Positions 34,383 through 43,574 are shown, counted from the stretch's first letter. The stretch: DNA of 51,318 nucleotides from Candidatus Zixiibacteriota bacterium (GCA_030613505.1 JAUWLW010000020.1:1-51318), one strand, 5' to 3'. Made by a program: numbers and translations. Notes: generated by a model from the sequence alone, not told the origin.

Positions 34383-35135
34383 ATGATAGGTAAGCGTTTA
34401 AAATGGGTGGCGGTCGCTGCGGCGTTGGGCGCGCCGTACGCCGCGGCACCCGCCCGGGCGGACGACGGCGCAACCACCGTGATCGTAGCCGCGGCTACCG
34501 CTGGTGCTACCGCGCTCGCCACGATCCTCGTGAAGGATTACTTCGACGGCAAGAAGGAGTCGGAGAAGATTGAGCGCGAAACGGCGGATATTCTCGAGGA
34601 AGTGAAGAGGATCGAAACGCGGGCCGAGGCGCTCGAGAAGGAGAACGAAGCGCTGGCGGCCAAACTTGCGGCGGCGGAAAGCGTAAACGAGTTTTGGTCC
34701 GTATTGATTGGCGAGGACGAGGAGTTTTTCAAGCCGAGCCATATTACCGAGCGCGTGATGGAATACGAAGACGGGTTGGAACTTCTATTGGTGAAGGAAC
34801 CGACCCTGGTCGAGAAGATCCACCGCGCGATATCCCGGCCGGATAGCGATTGGGCGCGCGCCATCCTCATCCGCGCGTACGGCGCGGGCATCCCCGGCGC
34901 GGACTTCTGGGAGTTGAAGAAACGGATCGACCAGGGTTTGGAGGGGGGCGTCGTTTTGGTCGCCGGCGAGCGGCGGGGGCGGTACGTCCGGGGCGCGGAG
35001 AACGTTATGGCCATCCTGGATTACGTTTGGGAAGTGGCCGGCGCCGACGGATACGAGGAGACGCTGCAGAAGTTGTGGGGCTGTACGCCGGAAGAAGTGG
35101 AAGTCGCGCTGGCCGCGTTCCCGCAACGCCGATAG
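34383..35135 (+). CDS. Exported coiled-coil protein of unknown function
   Basis: This 250-residue protein has an N-terminal signal-like region (KRLKWVAVAAALGAPYAAAPARA) and a second hydrophobic stretch (TTVIVAAATAGATALATILV) that may anchor it. A coiled coil follows (about 55-105; ERETADILEEVKRIETRAEA), then a helical C-terminal domain with no fold I recognise (VKEPTLVEKIHRAISRPD, LQKLWGCTPEEVEVALAAF). It precedes the small coiled-coil/TM protein and the FN3 lipoprotein, all in one direction with short gaps, so these may form an envelope-related cluster with the glycosyltransferase at 35783. Confidence 0.65.
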   Translation: MIGKRLKWVAVAAALGAPYAAAPARADDGATTVIVAAATAGATALATILVKDYFDGKKESEKIERETADILEEVKRIETRAEALEKENEALAAKLAAAESVNEFWSVLIGEDEEFFKPSHITERVMEYEDGLELLLVKEPTLVEKIHRAISRPDSDWARAILIRAYGAGIPGADFWELKKRIDQGLEGGVVLVAGERRGRYVRGAENVMAILDYVWEVAGADGYEETLQKLWGCTPEEVEVALAAFPQRR

Positions 35136-35194
35136 CGACGGGACGCGTTTAACGGTAACTTTTCGGCCGGCACCGAGTCGTAAACGGAGGAAAT

Positions 35195-35398
35195 ATGCCG
35201 GACAATAAATTGAGCGAGCTCGAGCAACGGATCGACGTGCTGGAACGGCGCGTCGGGCTGGTGGAGGAGGGTTACGTCGAAGACGAGAAGCGGAACCGCC
35301 GGGCGCGCAAGATGAATATGTGGCTCCGTATTACTATCTACGTGATGTTCCTTTTGTTGATGGTGCTCTTCCTCGTCGTCTTCAAAGTGCGCTTCTGA
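35195..35398 (+). CDS. Small protein with coiled coil and one C-terminal transmembrane helix
   Basis: This 67-residue protein starts with a heptad-like helix (LSELEQRIDVLERRVGLVEE) and ends with a strong transmembrane helix (ITIYVMFLLLMVLFLVVF). It is a tail-anchored type, with the helix N-terminal part in the cytoplasm. GGAGG lies just before the ATG. The FN3 lipoprotein gene starts 6 nt after its stop. The function is unknown. Confidence 0.7.
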   Translation: MPDNKLSELEQRIDVLERRVGLVEEGYVEDEKRNRRARKMNMWLRITIYVMFLLLMVLFLVVFKVRF

Positions 35399-35404
35399 TC
35401 TGCT

Positions 35405-35764
35405 ATGAGACTCGCCGTAGTTTTCATAGTATCGTCGATCGGATTGCTGGGATGCGCCGACGACGGCCGACCTCCGGCGCCGTACAACGTTACGGCGGAG
35501 ACCGGGGGCGGCGCGGCGGAGTTGCGGTGGAGTTACAAGGCCGCGCCGGGGTTGGACTGTTTTTTAATTCAACGTTCCGAAGGTTTCAATTACAACTTCC
35601 TCGACGTAGCGAAGTCGCCCGCGGGTAAACTTTACTATTACGACGGCGACGTAGCCGTCGGCGAGCGGTACTACTATCGCGTGGCCGCTTTTTTCACGAC
35701 TTGGAACGACGAGAAAGACGTGTTGAGTAGATTCTCCCCCGAGGTGGCCGTTAAGATTGAGTGA
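35405..35764 (+). CDS. Lipoprotein with a single fibronectin type III-like domain
   Basis: This 119-residue protein begins MRLAVVFIVSSIGLLGC, with the lipobox LLGC at residues 14-17. The mature part is one FN3-like fold: PPAPYNVTAETGGGAAELRW, FLIQRSE, YYDGDVAVGERYYYRVAA. It would sit at a membrane facing the periplasm or exterior. It is followed after 18 nt by the membrane glycosyltransferase gene. The role is unknown; a binding or adaptor module is plausible. Confidence 0.75.
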   Translation: MRLAVVFIVSSIGLLGCADDGRPPAPYNVTAETGGGAAELRWSYKAAPGLDCFLIQRSEGFNYNFLDVAKSPAGKLYYYDGDVAVGERYYYRVAAFFTTWNDEKDVLSRFSPEVAVKIE

Positions 35765-35782
35765 CCGCTTTAGGAACAGGTT

Positions 35783-37360
35783 ATGACGCGGGCGGACTTA
35801 AAGATCGCGGCCGCCCTTTTTTTGACTTTCGTCGGCCTCTACGCGCTGTGCGCCCCGGGGCACTTCTATCTTCTCGATTCCTCCTTTAAGCTCACGTGGG
35901 CCGAGAACGTCGTCGAGCGCGGCCAGCTCCACTTCGACCGCGACCAGATCGGCAAAGAGTCCCGCATCGGCACGTACTTCTACCCGGGGCGCAACGGCGA
36001 GCTCTACATCCACTTCCCGCTGGGGAGTCTCTTCTGTTTCATACCGGCGGCACTCCTCGGCGCCGCGGCGACGAAGGCGTTCCCCGCGTTGGCCCAATGG
36101 GACGTCGGTTATTCGCTGGCGTCATTCAACAACGTTTTATGGGCGGCGGCCTCGGCGGCGCTGCTGTACTGGTTAGCGCGTCGACTCGAGCGGCCGCCGC
36201 GGCGTGCCGCGGCCGCGGCCGTCATCTTCGGCGTCGCAACGCCGCTGCTGCCGTACGCGACGTACGACTTCAACGAGCCGGCGGCCGGCTTCTTCGTCCT
36301 GCTCGCGGCGGCGTTGATAATAGCGGGTTGGGAGAAACGCTCCGTTAAGTATCCGGTCGGCGCCGGCCTGGCTCTCGGCTTCGCCTTTACGATACGCTAC
36401 GAGCTGCTCGCGTTCGCGGCAGCGGCCGCGGCGTTGTGGTTCGTCTTTACATTGGCCCGCAAGTCGCGGTGGCGGGATTTCTTTGCGTTCGCGGTCGGCT
36501 TCGCCGCGGTGGCGGCGGTCGTGCCGTTATACAATTGGTACGCCCGCGGCAGCGCCGACAACTTCGCGTACAACACGCTGCCGTTCTTCACCAACCTCAT
36601 TAAAGCGCGGTTCGAGCCGCTGGGGGGCGGCGGGCCGCTGCTCTCCGTCGGGCGGTTCCTGTGGGTCTATTTCTTGTCGCCCAACATGCACAACGTTATA
36701 TTATACTGCCCGCTCGCGGCGTTCGGCGTGGGCGCGACGGTGGCTCTCGTTAAGTCGTACGGCCGCCGGGTTTTATTCATCATAGTGCCGGCGTTGGGCC
36801 TAGCTGCGGCGGTACTCTTCACGACGTACTCGAGCTGGGCGTGGGGGCTGCGGTACGCGTACGTGTTCTGGGTTATTCTGGCCGCGGCCGGCGTTCTCGC
36901 GCCGCGGCGGCGCCGATGGGTTAAAATAGTCTTCGCCGCCTGCGTGGCGTGGGGGATAGCGCTCGGCGTCGTCGCCGTCGCCGCCGACTACCAGCTGACG
37001 CAGAACGACATAGCGGTCGACGTAATCGGTGACTCGAAGAGGGTTAATTTCCGCGGTTGGTTGCCGGCGGGGCGGGCCGACCCGCGGTACTCGCAAATAC
37101 TGTGGCATTTTAAGTACGCCGGCCTGGCCGTCGCGCGGACCGTCGACTACTACGTCCACCGCGGCGAGCTGCGCTGGCTCGACAGGCCGCCGCCTGGCCT
37201 TAAGGGCGACGACCGCGCGCTGCTGGATATTTGGCCGGTATACGCGCAGGTGCGCTGCGAGGCGCCGGCCGCGGCCGTCTGGCCGCCGTACCTATTATTA
37301 TTAGTAGGCACCGTCGCCGCGGCGCGGTGGCTCAAACGCGTAGTCGATGCTTCTGCTTGA
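35783..37360 (+). CDS. Polytopic GT-C (PMT/ArnT-like) glycosyltransferase
   Basis: This 525-residue protein has about eleven transmembrane segments. The first periplasmic loop carries LLDSSFKLTWAENVVERG, a position where PMT/GT39-like enzymes have acidic catalytic residues, and HFPLGSLFCFIPAAL follows. A soluble stretch with ADYQLTQNDIAVDVIGD lies near residue 400. It would use a polyprenyl-phosphate sugar to modify a surface glycan or lipid. AGGAACAGG precedes the ATG. It closes the small envelope cluster that begins at 34383. The substrate is unknown. Confidence 0.72.
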   Translation: MTRADLKIAAALFLTFVGLYALCAPGHFYLLDSSFKLTWAENVVERGQLHFDRDQIGKESRIGTYFYPGRNGELYIHFPLGSLFCFIPAALLGAAATKAFPALAQWDVGYSLASFNNVLWAAASAALLYWLARRLERPPRRAAAAAVIFGVATPLLPYATYDFNEPAAGFFVLLAAALIIAGWEKRSVKYPVGAGLALGFAFTIRYELLAFAAAAAALWFVFTLARKSRWRDFFAFAVGFAAVAAVVPLYNWYARGSADNFAYNTLPFFTNLIKARFEPLGGGGPLLSVGRFLWVYFLSPNMHNVILYCPLAAFGVGATVALVKSYGRRVLFIIVPALGLAAAVLFTTYSSWAWGLRYAYVFWVILAAAGVLAPRRRRWVKIVFAACVAWGIALGVVAVAADYQLTQNDIAVDVIGDSKRVNFRGWLPAGRADPRYSQILWHFKYAGLAVARTVDYYVHRGELRWLDRPPPGLKGDDRALLDIWPVYAQVRCEAPAAAVWPPYLLLLVGTVAAARWLKRVVDASA

Positions 37361-37385
37361 CCGCGTCTCGGCATGATATTAAAAT
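37357..37385 (+). promoter_or_regulatory. Promoter of tRNA-Ala
   Basis: TTGACC (37357-37362), overlapping the preceding stop codon, 17 nt, TAAAAT (37380-37385), 10 nt before the tRNA. Confidence 0.7.
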
Positions 37386-37395
37386 ATATCTGAAA

Positions 37396-37468
37396 GGGGG
37401 CGTAGCTCAGTTGGCGGAGCGGCGGCTTTGCAAGCCGCAGGTCGGCGGTTCGAATCCGCTCGCCTCCA
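37396..37468 (+). tRNA. tRNA-Ala (anticodon TGC)
   Basis: Acceptor GGGGGCG/CGCCTCC, D-arm AGCTCAG, anticodon loop TTTGCAA with TGC, and T-arm GGCGG-TTCGAAT-CCGCT. CCA is not encoded. It stands alone with its own promoter, again outside any rRNA operon. Confidence 0.97.
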
Positions 37469-37485
37469 CATCGACGATACGATAA

Positions 37486-37508
37486 CGGCGGCCTTCGGGC
37501 CGCCGGTT
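37486..37508 (+). terminator. Hairpin terminator behind tRNA-Ala
   Basis: An 8-bp stem CGGCGGCC-TTCG-GGCCGCCG is followed by a weak TTTA run. It lies between the convergent tRNA-Ala and radical SAM genes and may serve both. Confidence 0.6.
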
Positions 37509-37512
37509 TAAT

Positions 37513-38382
37513 TTAGAATCCCCGGTGCAAACCCAGCGCTCGCGCCGCGTCTTTCACTTTTTCGATCTCTTCCCACGTCGGCGGCCTCATGAGCGCGGGT
37601 ACCTCGTCGGCGCGGTAGCAAGGCCGGTACTGCGCCATGATATTCACGTACGAGTCTGGCGACAGCTCCTCGGCGATAAATTTTAAGACCGGCTCGCTGT
37701 CGGCGAGGCCGTTCGGCAGGACGAGGTGGCGGATGAGAAGGCCGCGCGTCGCGACGCCGCGGCCGTTTACCTCCAGATCGCCCACCTGGCGGTGCATCTC
37801 GCGTAGCACCTCTGTCATCCTCTCGAAGTAGTCGGGCGCGGCCGAAAGGTCCGCCGCCGGCGCCGCGGGGCCGTACTTCGCGTCCGGCATATATATATCT
37901 ACGTGACCCTCGACCAGCTTGAGTGCCTCGACGCCGTCGTACCCGCCGGAGTTGTAGACGACGGGGACCGTCAGGCCCCGCGCCCGGGCGAGCTCGATCG
38001 CTTCCGCCACCGCCGGCGTGACGTGCGTGGGCGTCACGACGTTAACGTTCTCGCAGCCCTGGCGCTCGAGCGCGAGCATCATTTCGGCTACCTTCGCCGG
38101 CGTTACCTCCCGGCCCGTGCGTAGGTGGCTGATGTCGTAGTTCTGGCAGAAGATGCAGCCCAGGTTGCAGCCGGCGAAGAAAATCGTGCCGGAGCCGCCG
38201 CGTCCCACGAGCTCCCGCTCCTCGCCGAAGTGGGGGCCGGCGGATGCGACGAGCGGCAGTACGCCGACGTCGCAGGTGCCGCGTTCGCCTTCGGCCCGCA
38301 ACGCGCCGCACTCTCTTGGGCAAAGGCGGCACGGCGACGCGAGCGCGTAGAGCGCGTTGACCAATTCGCTTCGCGGCGGCAT
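37513..38382 (-). CDS. Radical SAM protein, pyruvate-formate-lyase-activase-like (COG1313/PflX type)
   Basis: This 289-residue protein has the radical SAM cluster in AGCNLGCIFCQN (C-x3-C-x2-C). An N-terminal Cys-rich region (CRLCPRECGAL, GTCDVG) may hold a second metal site. NVVTPTHVTPAV and VYNSGGYDG are typical of the COG1313 group. It cleaves S-adenosylmethionine to a 5'-deoxyadenosyl radical; its target protein is not established for this group. No glycyl-radical enzyme gene is nearby. The start ATG has no strong ribosome site. Confidence 0.88.
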   Translation of the reverse strand: MPPRSELVNALYALASPCRLCPRECGALRAEGERGTCDVGVLPLVASAGPHFGEERELVGRGGSGTIFFAGCNLGCIFCQNYDISHLRTGREVTPAKVAEMMLALERQGCENVNVVTPTHVTPAVAEAIELARARGLTVPVVYNSGGYDGVEALKLVEGHVDIYMPDAKYGPAAPAADLSAAPDYFERMTEVLREMHRQVGDLEVNGRGVATRGLLIRHLVLPNGLADSEPVLKFIAEELSPDSYVNIMAQYRPCYRADEVPALMRPPTWEEIEKVKDAARALGLHRGF

Positions 38383-38443
38383 TTCGGTACGAATTTACCA
38401 TAAGAAAGCGGGAGCGGCGAGAGCTTATCGGAAATGAAGCCGA

Positions 38444-38472
38444 TTGTGAAAGGGCGAGAGGTGTGTTATTTT
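38444..38472 (+). promoter_or_regulatory. Promoter of the secreted propeller gene at 38519
   Basis: TTGTGA (38444-38449), 17 nt, TATTTT (38467-38472). Confidence 0.5.
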
Positions 38473-38518
38473 AGGTTGAATGTCGCTTACGCGACGGCGA
38501 TAGCGAGGAGGTTCAGTC

Positions 38519-39469
38519 ATGCGCGGCGCAGTGATATTTGTAATAATGTGTATCGCCGCGGCGGCGTACGCCACGGGCGGCGGCGCCTGGGTCGGCGATA
38601 CCTGGGGCGGCAGGATGGTCAAGCTCTCGCCGAGCGGTTCTATCGTGCGGACAGTGGGGCCTTTCGTTTACCCGTACGGCGTCGCCGTTGACCCCAACGA
38701 CGGTAGCGTTTGGTTCACCGTGAACGCGCAGACCGTCGTGAAGATGACGGCCGAGGGTCAAGAGTTCTTCCGCCGGAGCTACAATACCGAGCAGATATCG
38801 GTGAACCCGGGCGACGGGGCGTGCTGGATCCGCCTTCATAACCCCCGCGGCGTCGCCCGGCTGGATAAAAACGGGACCGAGACGGCCAACGTGCCGTTGG
38901 GGCGGGCGAACTGGGTGTCTTCCGCCGCCGCCGACGGAACGTGCTGGGTGACGGACGGGACGGCAGGGGTATTGCTAAGGGTCACGACCGCCGGTTCGGT
39001 TATCTCGTCGTTCGGCGGCTTCAGCTCGCCCGGCGGGTGCGCCGCCCACGCCAAGGATAACTCCGTGTCCGTCGTCGAGAGCGGCAACGTCGTCCGGGTG
39101 AGCACCGCGGGGAGCGTCGTCTTCCGGACGCCGCTGGCGAGCGGCTTCTGCGTCGACGTAAACCATTCCGACGACTCGAGCTGGGTCGGCGCCGGGAACG
39201 CTCTTTACAAACTGAACGGCGGCGGCTCGATCGTGAATACGATCGGCGCGGGCGGCATGGTAAACGTCGTCACGGTCAACAGTGGCGACGGTTCCGCGTG
39301 GGTCGCCATTTACGACCTGAACTCGATCGCGAAGTACACGTCGACGGGATCGATGGTCTTTCTCCTTCCCGGTTTCAACAAGGTTAAAGGGATGGCCGCC
39401 GAGCAGGAGCCCGCTTACCCCGGCGTAGCGCCCGCGAGTATGGGAAAAGTTAAAGCGCTATTCCGCTAA
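38519..39469 (+). CDS. Secreted NHL-like propeller protein with SMGKVKALFR tail
   Basis: This 316-residue protein has a short signal peptide (MRGAVIFVIMCIAAAAYA). The body has repeats of the NHL/streptogramin-lyase kind: GVAVDPNDGSVWFTVN, VNPGDGACWIRLHN, AADGTCWVTDGTAG, VNSGDGSAWVAIYD. After VAPASMGKVKALFR it ends directly. The tail matches those of the genes at 16101 and 23238. GAGGAGG precedes the ATG. This is the one intact full-length gene of the tail group in the window. The next gene starts 17 nt later and may be co-transcribed. The ligand is unknown. Confidence 0.82.
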   Translation: MRGAVIFVIMCIAAAAYATGGGAWVGDTWGGRMVKLSPSGSIVRTVGPFVYPYGVAVDPNDGSVWFTVNAQTVVKMTAEGQEFFRRSYNTEQISVNPGDGACWIRLHNPRGVARLDKNGTETANVPLGRANWVSSAAADGTCWVTDGTAGVLLRVTTAGSVISSFGGFSSPGGCAAHAKDNSVSVVESGNVVRVSTAGSVVFRTPLASGFCVDVNHSDDSSWVGAGNALYKLNGGGSIVNTIGAGGMVNVVTVNSGDGSAWVAIYDLNSIAKYTSTGSMVFLLPGFNKVKGMAAEQEPAYPGVAPASMGKVKALFR

Positions 39470-39486
39470 ATGGGCGTCGTTTTGAT

Positions 39487-41526
39487 TTGCGTTTACGCTA
39501 CCGGCTAATATTCACGTCAATATTTATCGCGGCCTGCGCTTTGGCTCGAGCCGAAGTGGTAATATGGGCCGAGGGCAGTACCGCCAAGATTAAACCGGAC
39601 GCGCCGCGGCCCGCCGAGACGTACGTCTGGGATGGGGGGCGTATTGCCTTGAAGGCCGCTCGCGGCGAGTGGGCGCCTTTCCAATTAATTATAAACTCGG
39701 ATCAGGCGCGCGTCGTTTCTTTCGAGATATATGATCTCGACGGGCCCAGGGGCAAGGTCGCCGCGGCGAACATTTCCGTCTACCGCGAATTATACCTCCC
39801 CGTTACATGGCCCTCGGTCGATTTGGCTACGAATTTCACGGTGGGGGAGGGGCGCGGCCGATGGCCCGACCCGCTGGTCCCGGTTATAGGGCACGCGGAC
39901 GTCGCCGCCGGCGAGAATACCGTTTTCTGGTTTGACCTCTTCGTCCCGTCGGATACGCTGTCCGGTAAGTACGTTGGTAAAATTACGCTCAGGTGGTCCG
40001 GCGGCGAATACTCCCTCCCGCTCGAGCTCGCGGTGTGGGATTTCGAACTGAGCCGCGACGGCGCGTCGCCGTTCGTTGCCGCGGTAAACGCCGGCGAAGT
40101 ATGCCGCCTTTACGGCGTTAAGGCCGAGGCCGAAGACGGCCGGGCCATATTAAGCAAGTACGACGCTATCGTTAAAGAGCACGGCCTGCGGCCCTTTCGA
40201 CCGGCGGACGATGCTATTGGGGCCGAAGCAGCTTTGCCCGCAGAATTCCCGCCCGGCTACGCGTTTCGGGATTACCGCCTCGAGACTTTCGCCGACGGCG
40301 AGGCGTACCGGGAATTATTCGCCCGATTACGGCGCGAGGGCGTCGGCGTGACGTTTAAGGCCGGCGGCCTTGCCGGCTACGTCGACCGGCCGGCCGGCGA
40401 CCATCGCCTCGTCGGCTGGGCGTTGTGGCGTTTCCGCGGCGACGTCGTAACGTTGGGCGACGTGTCGTATTTCCCCAGGAAAGATGCGAAGCCGCTATCC
40501 GACGACCCGCGCAACAAGTGGGGCAACGGCGCGTACGCGTTGACGTACCCGGGGACCGGGTTGGGTTTGAACAAACCGCTGCCGAGCGTGCGGCTCAAGC
40601 TTTTGCGCGAAGCGGCCGAGGATTACGCGTATTTATCGATGCTCAGTAGCGCCGGCTTGGCGGCGTACGCGGACGAACTTGCGGCCGGCGTCGTACCGAC
40701 GTTGCCGCCCGCCGGGGGGAGCGGCGTTGAGGCGGATGGTTTATACGGGGCTCGCGAAGCTGCGGCGGTGGCGTTGGTCAAGAGCGAGTGGCGCCAGGAA
40801 ATAGCGGAGAAAGTGGTGCGGGGCCGCGCGGTGAGCGACGACGGTACGGCGGTTGCGCGCGCGGTGGTACGCGCCGGGCCGTTGGCGTCGGTGACGGATC
40901 GAAACGGCGACTATGAGTTACGTTACGTATCCCGGGGGCGGACGCTGGCCGCGACGGCGCCCGGTTACGAGAGGGCGGCCTCTTCCGGCGCGGGCGGCCG
41001 CGGCGACTTCGTCTTGAAGCAACTTCTAAGGCGTTATGTCTTGAACGGCGACGAGGAGCCGGGAGATTTTTCGGATAAAGGTTTCGACCAGGCCGACGTT
41101 TTAGCGGATGCGAACGTTGCGGGCGGGCCGGCGTTCGTTGCTCGGCTTAAGGCGAAGCGCACGGGCGAGCTCGAGTTCAGGCCGCCGCTCCGGGATTGGA
41201 GCACTTTCGGTTCGCTCGTTCTCGAGTTGTACAACGGCTCGGGAGGCCGAGTTAGCGCGAAGGTACGCGTGACCGGCGGAGGGGGCGCCTTTTACGAGGA
41301 GGTTTTCCTATTATCCCCGGCGTGGCGGGCGCAGGCTCGAGTCGATTTGGACCTGGCTCGCCGGCGTTTTTATCTCAAAGCGAAAGGACGCGAGGGCGAC
41401 CTCAAGTTCGCCGACCGGCCTCGGGTCGATTTCGGCGACGTTCGTGACGTGGAGATAGCTTTCGAGGGTCCGGGCGGTGCCGAGGTCCGCGTGGGCCGGG
41501 TGTGGCTCGAGGCCCGCGCCGACTGA
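39487..41526 (+). CDS. Secreted GH123-like protein with carboxypeptidase-regulatory-like and carbohydrate-binding-like C-terminal domains
   Basis: This 679-residue protein starts MRLRYRLIFTSIFIAACALA (TTG start, no clear ribosome site). Residues ~20-200 are a beta-sandwich like that of GH123/DUF4091 proteins (GEWAPFQLIINSDQ, LYLPVTWPSVDL). Residues ~305-385 match the DUF4091 ending (HRLVGWALWRFRGDVVTLGD, GNGAYALTYPGTGLG, LLREAAEDYAYLSML). The region between is only about 100 residues, too short for a full catalytic TIM barrel. A carboxypeptidase-regulatory-like domain follows (~435-510; GRAVSDDGTAVARAVV), then a jelly-roll-like domain. It probably binds or once cleaved glycans outside the cell. 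Confidence 0.65.
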   Translation: MRLRYRLIFTSIFIAACALARAEVVIWAEGSTAKIKPDAPRPAETYVWDGGRIALKAARGEWAPFQLIINSDQARVVSFEIYDLDGPRGKVAAANISVYRELYLPVTWPSVDLATNFTVGEGRGRWPDPLVPVIGHADVAAGENTVFWFDLFVPSDTLSGKYVGKITLRWSGGEYSLPLELAVWDFELSRDGASPFVAAVNAGEVCRLYGVKAEAEDGRAILSKYDAIVKEHGLRPFRPADDAIGAEAALPAEFPPGYAFRDYRLETFADGEAYRELFARLRREGVGVTFKAGGLAGYVDRPAGDHRLVGWALWRFRGDVVTLGDVSYFPRKDAKPLSDDPRNKWGNGAYALTYPGTGLGLNKPLPSVRLKLLREAAEDYAYLSMLSSAGLAAYADELAAGVVPTLPPAGGSGVEADGLYGAREAAAVALVKSEWRQEIAEKVVRGRAVSDDGTAVARAVVRAGPLASVTDRNGDYELRYVSRGRTLAATAPGYERAASSGAGGRGDFVLKQLLRRYVLNGDEEPGDFSDKGFDQADVLADANVAGGPAFVARLKAKRTGELEFRPPLRDWSTFGSLVLELYNGSGGRVSAKVRVTGGGGAFYEEVFLLSPAWRAQARVDLDLARRRFYLKAKGREGDLKFADRPRVDFGDVRDVEIAFEGPGGAEVRVGRVWLEARAD

Positions 41527-41639
41527 GTACGATAAACCGGAATAATGTAGCGGGTCGAAAGTACCGAAAGTTCTATCAGGGCCGGGCCGCGGCCCGTTGG
41601 CGGTTGCGCAACGGTATGATATAGGAGTCTTGCGTTAAT

Positions 41640-43574
41640 ATGAGCGATTTAAAGACAGTATTAATTATAATTTGCGCCGTCGGTATAACGTGGGGCGGCG
41701 CGGCGGCCGTCGTCCCGTTGGCGGGCGAGCCGGCGTGGGAGTCCGAGGACGAGGACTACGCCACCGGCGGCATGTTGTGGGACCTCGACGGCGACGGCTA
41801 CCTCGACCTCATCGTGGGGAACGGCAACGACATGGATATGGAGAAAGACGCGGTATTCTACAATCGACGGGGCGAGCTCGAGCGTTCGGCGGGTTGGCGC
41901 AGCGCCGACCTCGGCTACGACGGCCACCTCGACATGGGCGACGTCGACGCCGACGGCGACCTCGACGTCGTCATTACCGGTTTCCTCACCCCCCACCTGG
42001 AGCAGTTATACCGCAACGACGGCGGTCGCTTGACGTCGTACCCGGTGTGGATGAACGGCGACGCCGACGATAGCTTCTCGTGCGCGCTGGGGGACGTGGA
42101 TGGCGACGGCGACCTCGAGCTCGCGACGATATCGGGGTACTTCGATCCGGCGCCGGTACGGCTTTATATGAATGACGGCGGCGTGTGGGAGAAGTACGCG
42201 AGTTGGTATACGCCCAAGGCGTACAACGCCAACGACGTCGGCTGGTGCGACGTGGACGACGACGGCGACCTCGACCTCGCTATCGCCGGTCACGGAGAGC
42301 CGTGCTACTTGTTTAATAACGAGCGGGGCGTACTCCGGAAAACGCCGTCGTGGCGCACGGACCTGGTCACCGAGTTTAACCAGTTGACCTTCGGCGACGT
42401 CAACGGCGACGGCTGGCGCGACATGGTAGTTTCGGACAACTCCGGCGGCCGCGTCCTGTTATATATGAATAAGGCGGGTGTGCTCGCGTCGGCCTACGAG
42501 TGGTCGGCGCCGCTGCGCTACGCGTCGTGCGTGAAGCTGGCGGACGTGGACGGCGACGGCGACGTAGACCTGGCCGCTGGCGGTTGGTGGGCGCCGATTC
42601 AGGTTTACGAAAACGTAAACGGCGCGTTCGGCGCGTCGCCGGCGTGGTCCTACTACCCGCGGAGCGGCGCGTTGGTGTGCGAACAGGCGGTTTGGGGCGA
42701 CGTCGATAACGACGGCCTTCGCTTCGTAGCCGCGGAGCGCTACGACGGCGACGGGACCCGCAAGCTCTGGTACCTGGAGCACCGGCCGCTACACGCGTTC
42801 ACGTACGCGCGGGTGGAAGGAAAGACGCTCGCGCCGACGGAGTTTTGTTTCCATCCCGAGGAGGGCTGGGTCTCGTTCGCGCGGGCGCCGCGTCCCGGGC
42901 GCGGCAACGTCGAGTTCGGATACGTTTATTCCGCGGACCTGGACCTAGCCGTTACGAATTGGGACGAGGGTACCGGCAGTTACCTTTTCTTGAACCAACG
43001 AGGAGGCGTCGTCGCGATATCCGGATTCGGCGTCTTTCCGGCCGCCGTCGGCCTTGTAGTTAATTGGAAGGTAACGGCCGGCGGTTCGCGCTTGTCGGGC
43101 TTCAACCTCTACCGGCGGCGCGTGGACGTCGGCGGTTACCGCCCGCTGCTGGTTAAGGTAAACGAGGGGTTAATAACGAGCAAGACGTCGTCTTTTTCGT
43201 ACGACGACGACGGCGTCGTCGGCGGGGCGGCGTACGACTACTGGTTAGAGGCCGCGCTTACGGGAGGCGGTACCGAAACGTTCGGCCCGAAGCGCGGTTG
43301 GGTCCGGAAGACGCTTTTCGCGCTCGGCCAGAATTACCCCAACCCGGCGCGTACTTCTACGACGATACCGTTCTCGCTCGAAATCGGAGCCGACGTTTCG
43401 CTCGCGCTCTACGACCTCGCCGGCCGGCGGGTGGGTACGTTGTTTCGCGGCTTCGCGCGTGCCGGAACGCACGAGGTCCGTGCGGACGTGTCGTCGCTGC
43501 CGCCGGGTGTTTACGTATACCGGCTTGAGGCCGCGGCCGACGGCGCAGCGAAGAAGATGGTTGTCACGCGCTAA
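41640..43574 (+). CDS. Secreted FG-GAP/VCBS repeat protein with type A-like C-terminal domain
   Basis: This 644-residue protein has a signal peptide (KTVLIIICAVGITWGGAAAV). The body is a beta-propeller of FG-GAP/VCBS repeats with calcium-binding loops of the D-x-D-x-D-G-x-x-D form: DLDGDGYLDLIVGN, DVDADGDLDVVITG, DVDGDGDLELATI, DVDDDGDLDLAIAG, DVDGDGDVDLAAGG. An FN3-like segment follows (SGFNLYRRR, YWLEAALTGG). The C-terminal module has QNYPNPARTSTTIPFSLE, DLAGRRVGTLF and GVYVYRLEAA and ends KKMVVTR, like the proteins at 11038-15796 but clearly diverged from them. It is probably exported and calcium-stabilised. Confidence 0.85.
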   Translation: MSDLKTVLIIICAVGITWGGAAAVVPLAGEPAWESEDEDYATGGMLWDLDGDGYLDLIVGNGNDMDMEKDAVFYNRRGELERSAGWRSADLGYDGHLDMGDVDADGDLDVVITGFLTPHLEQLYRNDGGRLTSYPVWMNGDADDSFSCALGDVDGDGDLELATISGYFDPAPVRLYMNDGGVWEKYASWYTPKAYNANDVGWCDVDDDGDLDLAIAGHGEPCYLFNNERGVLRKTPSWRTDLVTEFNQLTFGDVNGDGWRDMVVSDNSGGRVLLYMNKAGVLASAYEWSAPLRYASCVKLADVDGDGDVDLAAGGWWAPIQVYENVNGAFGASPAWSYYPRSGALVCEQAVWGDVDNDGLRFVAAERYDGDGTRKLWYLEHRPLHAFTYARVEGKTLAPTEFCFHPEEGWVSFARAPRPGRGNVEFGYVYSADLDLAVTNWDEGTGSYLFLNQRGGVVAISGFGVFPAAVGLVVNWKVTAGGSRLSGFNLYRRRVDVGGYRPLLVKVNEGLITSKTSSFSYDDDGVVGGAAYDYWLEAALTGGGTETFGPKRGWVRKTLFALGQNYPNPARTSTTIPFSLEIGADVSLALYDLAGRRVGTLFRGFARAGTHEVRADVSSLPPGVYVYRLEAAADGAAKKMVVTR

